Shown here one piece after another: positions 5,278 to 5,688 of a stretch of 5,688 nucleotides of DNA. Both the position numbers and the translations under genes were made by a program. Source of the stretch: Pseudomonadales bacterium (GTDB lineage Bacteria; Pseudomonadota; Gammaproteobacteria; Pseudomonadales; Pseudohongiellaceae); assembly GCA_031277435.1 (NCBI GenBank), contig JAITMI010000258.1, positions 1 through 5,688 of the forward strand. Reading direction: 5' to 3'. The stretch's first letter is position 1, and the number at the start of each line of letters is the position of its first letter. The notes beneath the pieces were generated by a model. That model searched no databases. It saw only the letters and a list, made by a program, of their open reading frames with translations, and was not told where the DNA came from.

Positions 5278-5688
5278 ATGGCCTGGATTGACCCATGCAA
5301 TCTTTTGCGCGCGGCGGACCCTCAGCGCCTGATCGCTCACGCGCCCGCGTTGACGCATTCCCAATGGCTGCAACAAAGCCTGACGCTGGCGGCTTTTCTG
5401 CATGGCGCGGGGACGCGCCGCGCCGTCTTGTGGTTCAGTGATGCCGCTGAATTGGCCGGCGCCTTGTTCGCCTGCTGGCGCGCTGGCGTGGTAGCGGCGC
5501 TGCCGGGCGATTTACAGCAGGCGCGGCGGGTAGGGCTTGATGAACACGCGGACCTTTGGCTCAGTGATGCGCCCTTGCCCGCCATGAGCGTTCCTCAGCA
5601 CCAGGTGGCGGCGCTGCGCGAGCATTTCACCGGCGCGCCGCTGCCCCCCGCGCCGCTCGACCCTGACTTTGCCGGCGTACAGTTATTG
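5278..5688 (+). CDS. AMP-forming acyl/aryl ligase of the APE cluster, N-terminal part only
   Basis: The first 137 residues of an adenylate-forming (ANL superfamily) ligase, truncated by the window edge with no stop codon. It begins MAWIDPCNLL and includes RRAVLWFSDAAELAGALF (47-64) and CWRAGVVAALPGD (66-78). This pattern of a strand, a helix and a 'xAGxxxxLPGD' turn is seen in the N-terminal domain of APE AMP-ligases (ApeH-like). The window stops at VQLL, about where the Ser/Thr/Gly-rich AMP-binding loop should begin, so the catalytic motifs are not visible. The start is supported by GAGG (5266-5269, 8 nt from the ATG) and AAGG closer in. Expected role: activate an aryl acid such as 4-hydroxybenzoate-type starters with ATP and load it on an ACP. 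The call rests on the N-terminal pattern plus gene order directly after two ACPs; catalytic competence cannot be judged here. Confidence 0.8.
   Translation, partial: MAWIDPCNLLRAADPQRLIAHAPALTHSQWLQQSLTLAAFLHGAGTRRAVLWFSDAAELAGALFACWRAGVVAALPGDLQQARRVGLDEHADLWLSDAPLPAMSVPQHQVAALREHFTGAPLPPAPLDPDFAGVQLL

Noticed and set aside
5014..5403. Minus-strand frame across the ACP2/ligase junction
   Set aside because: It runs antisense to the conserved ACP2 and ligase codons and has no family-like features.

Overview
The window looks like a piece of a GC-rich Gram-negative chromosome, probably a beta- or gammaproteobacterium. I infer this from the gene types and coding bias; no rRNA or other taxonomic marker is present. 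It holds seven complete protein genes and one cut off by the right edge. I see no tRNA, rRNA, CRISPR array or insertion sequence.

Left part (1-2441): a meso-diaminopimelate dehydrogenase (ddh) on the minus strand, start reassigned to a GTG at 1031, is divergent from a CPA2-type cation:proton antiporter on the plus strand (1242-2441). These look like ordinary housekeeping or accessory genes with no evident link to what follows. The 131 bases before the ddh stop cannot be assigned.

Right part (2452-5688): this reads as the beginning of an aryl polyene (APE) pigment type II polyketide/fatty acid cluster. A 4'-phosphopantetheinyl transferase on the minus strand is divergent, over only 37 bp, from a tightly packed plus-strand operon. 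The operon order is a short ketosynthase-like chain length factor without the catalytic cysteine, a PlsC-type acyltransferase, acyl carrier protein 1, acyl carrier protein 2, and the N-terminus of an AMP-forming acyl/aryl ligase that runs off the window. The expected logic is as follows. The transferase arms both carrier proteins. The ligase loads an aryl starter acid onto one of them. A ketosynthase encoded beyond the window pairs with the chain length factor to extend the polyene. The acyltransferase would act late, in lipid attachment or tailoring.

APE clusters are a described family, so the system as a whole is not new. The points most worth a second look are: a strong sigma70-like promoter placed so that the operon's first mRNA would be leaderless; the absence of the small membrane protein gene (COG4648 family) usually found between ACP2 and the ligase, with a short hydrophobic reading frame in the gap that may be its remnant; and a ddh whose length and substrate-pocket positions match the Symbiobacterium-type (type II) enzyme.
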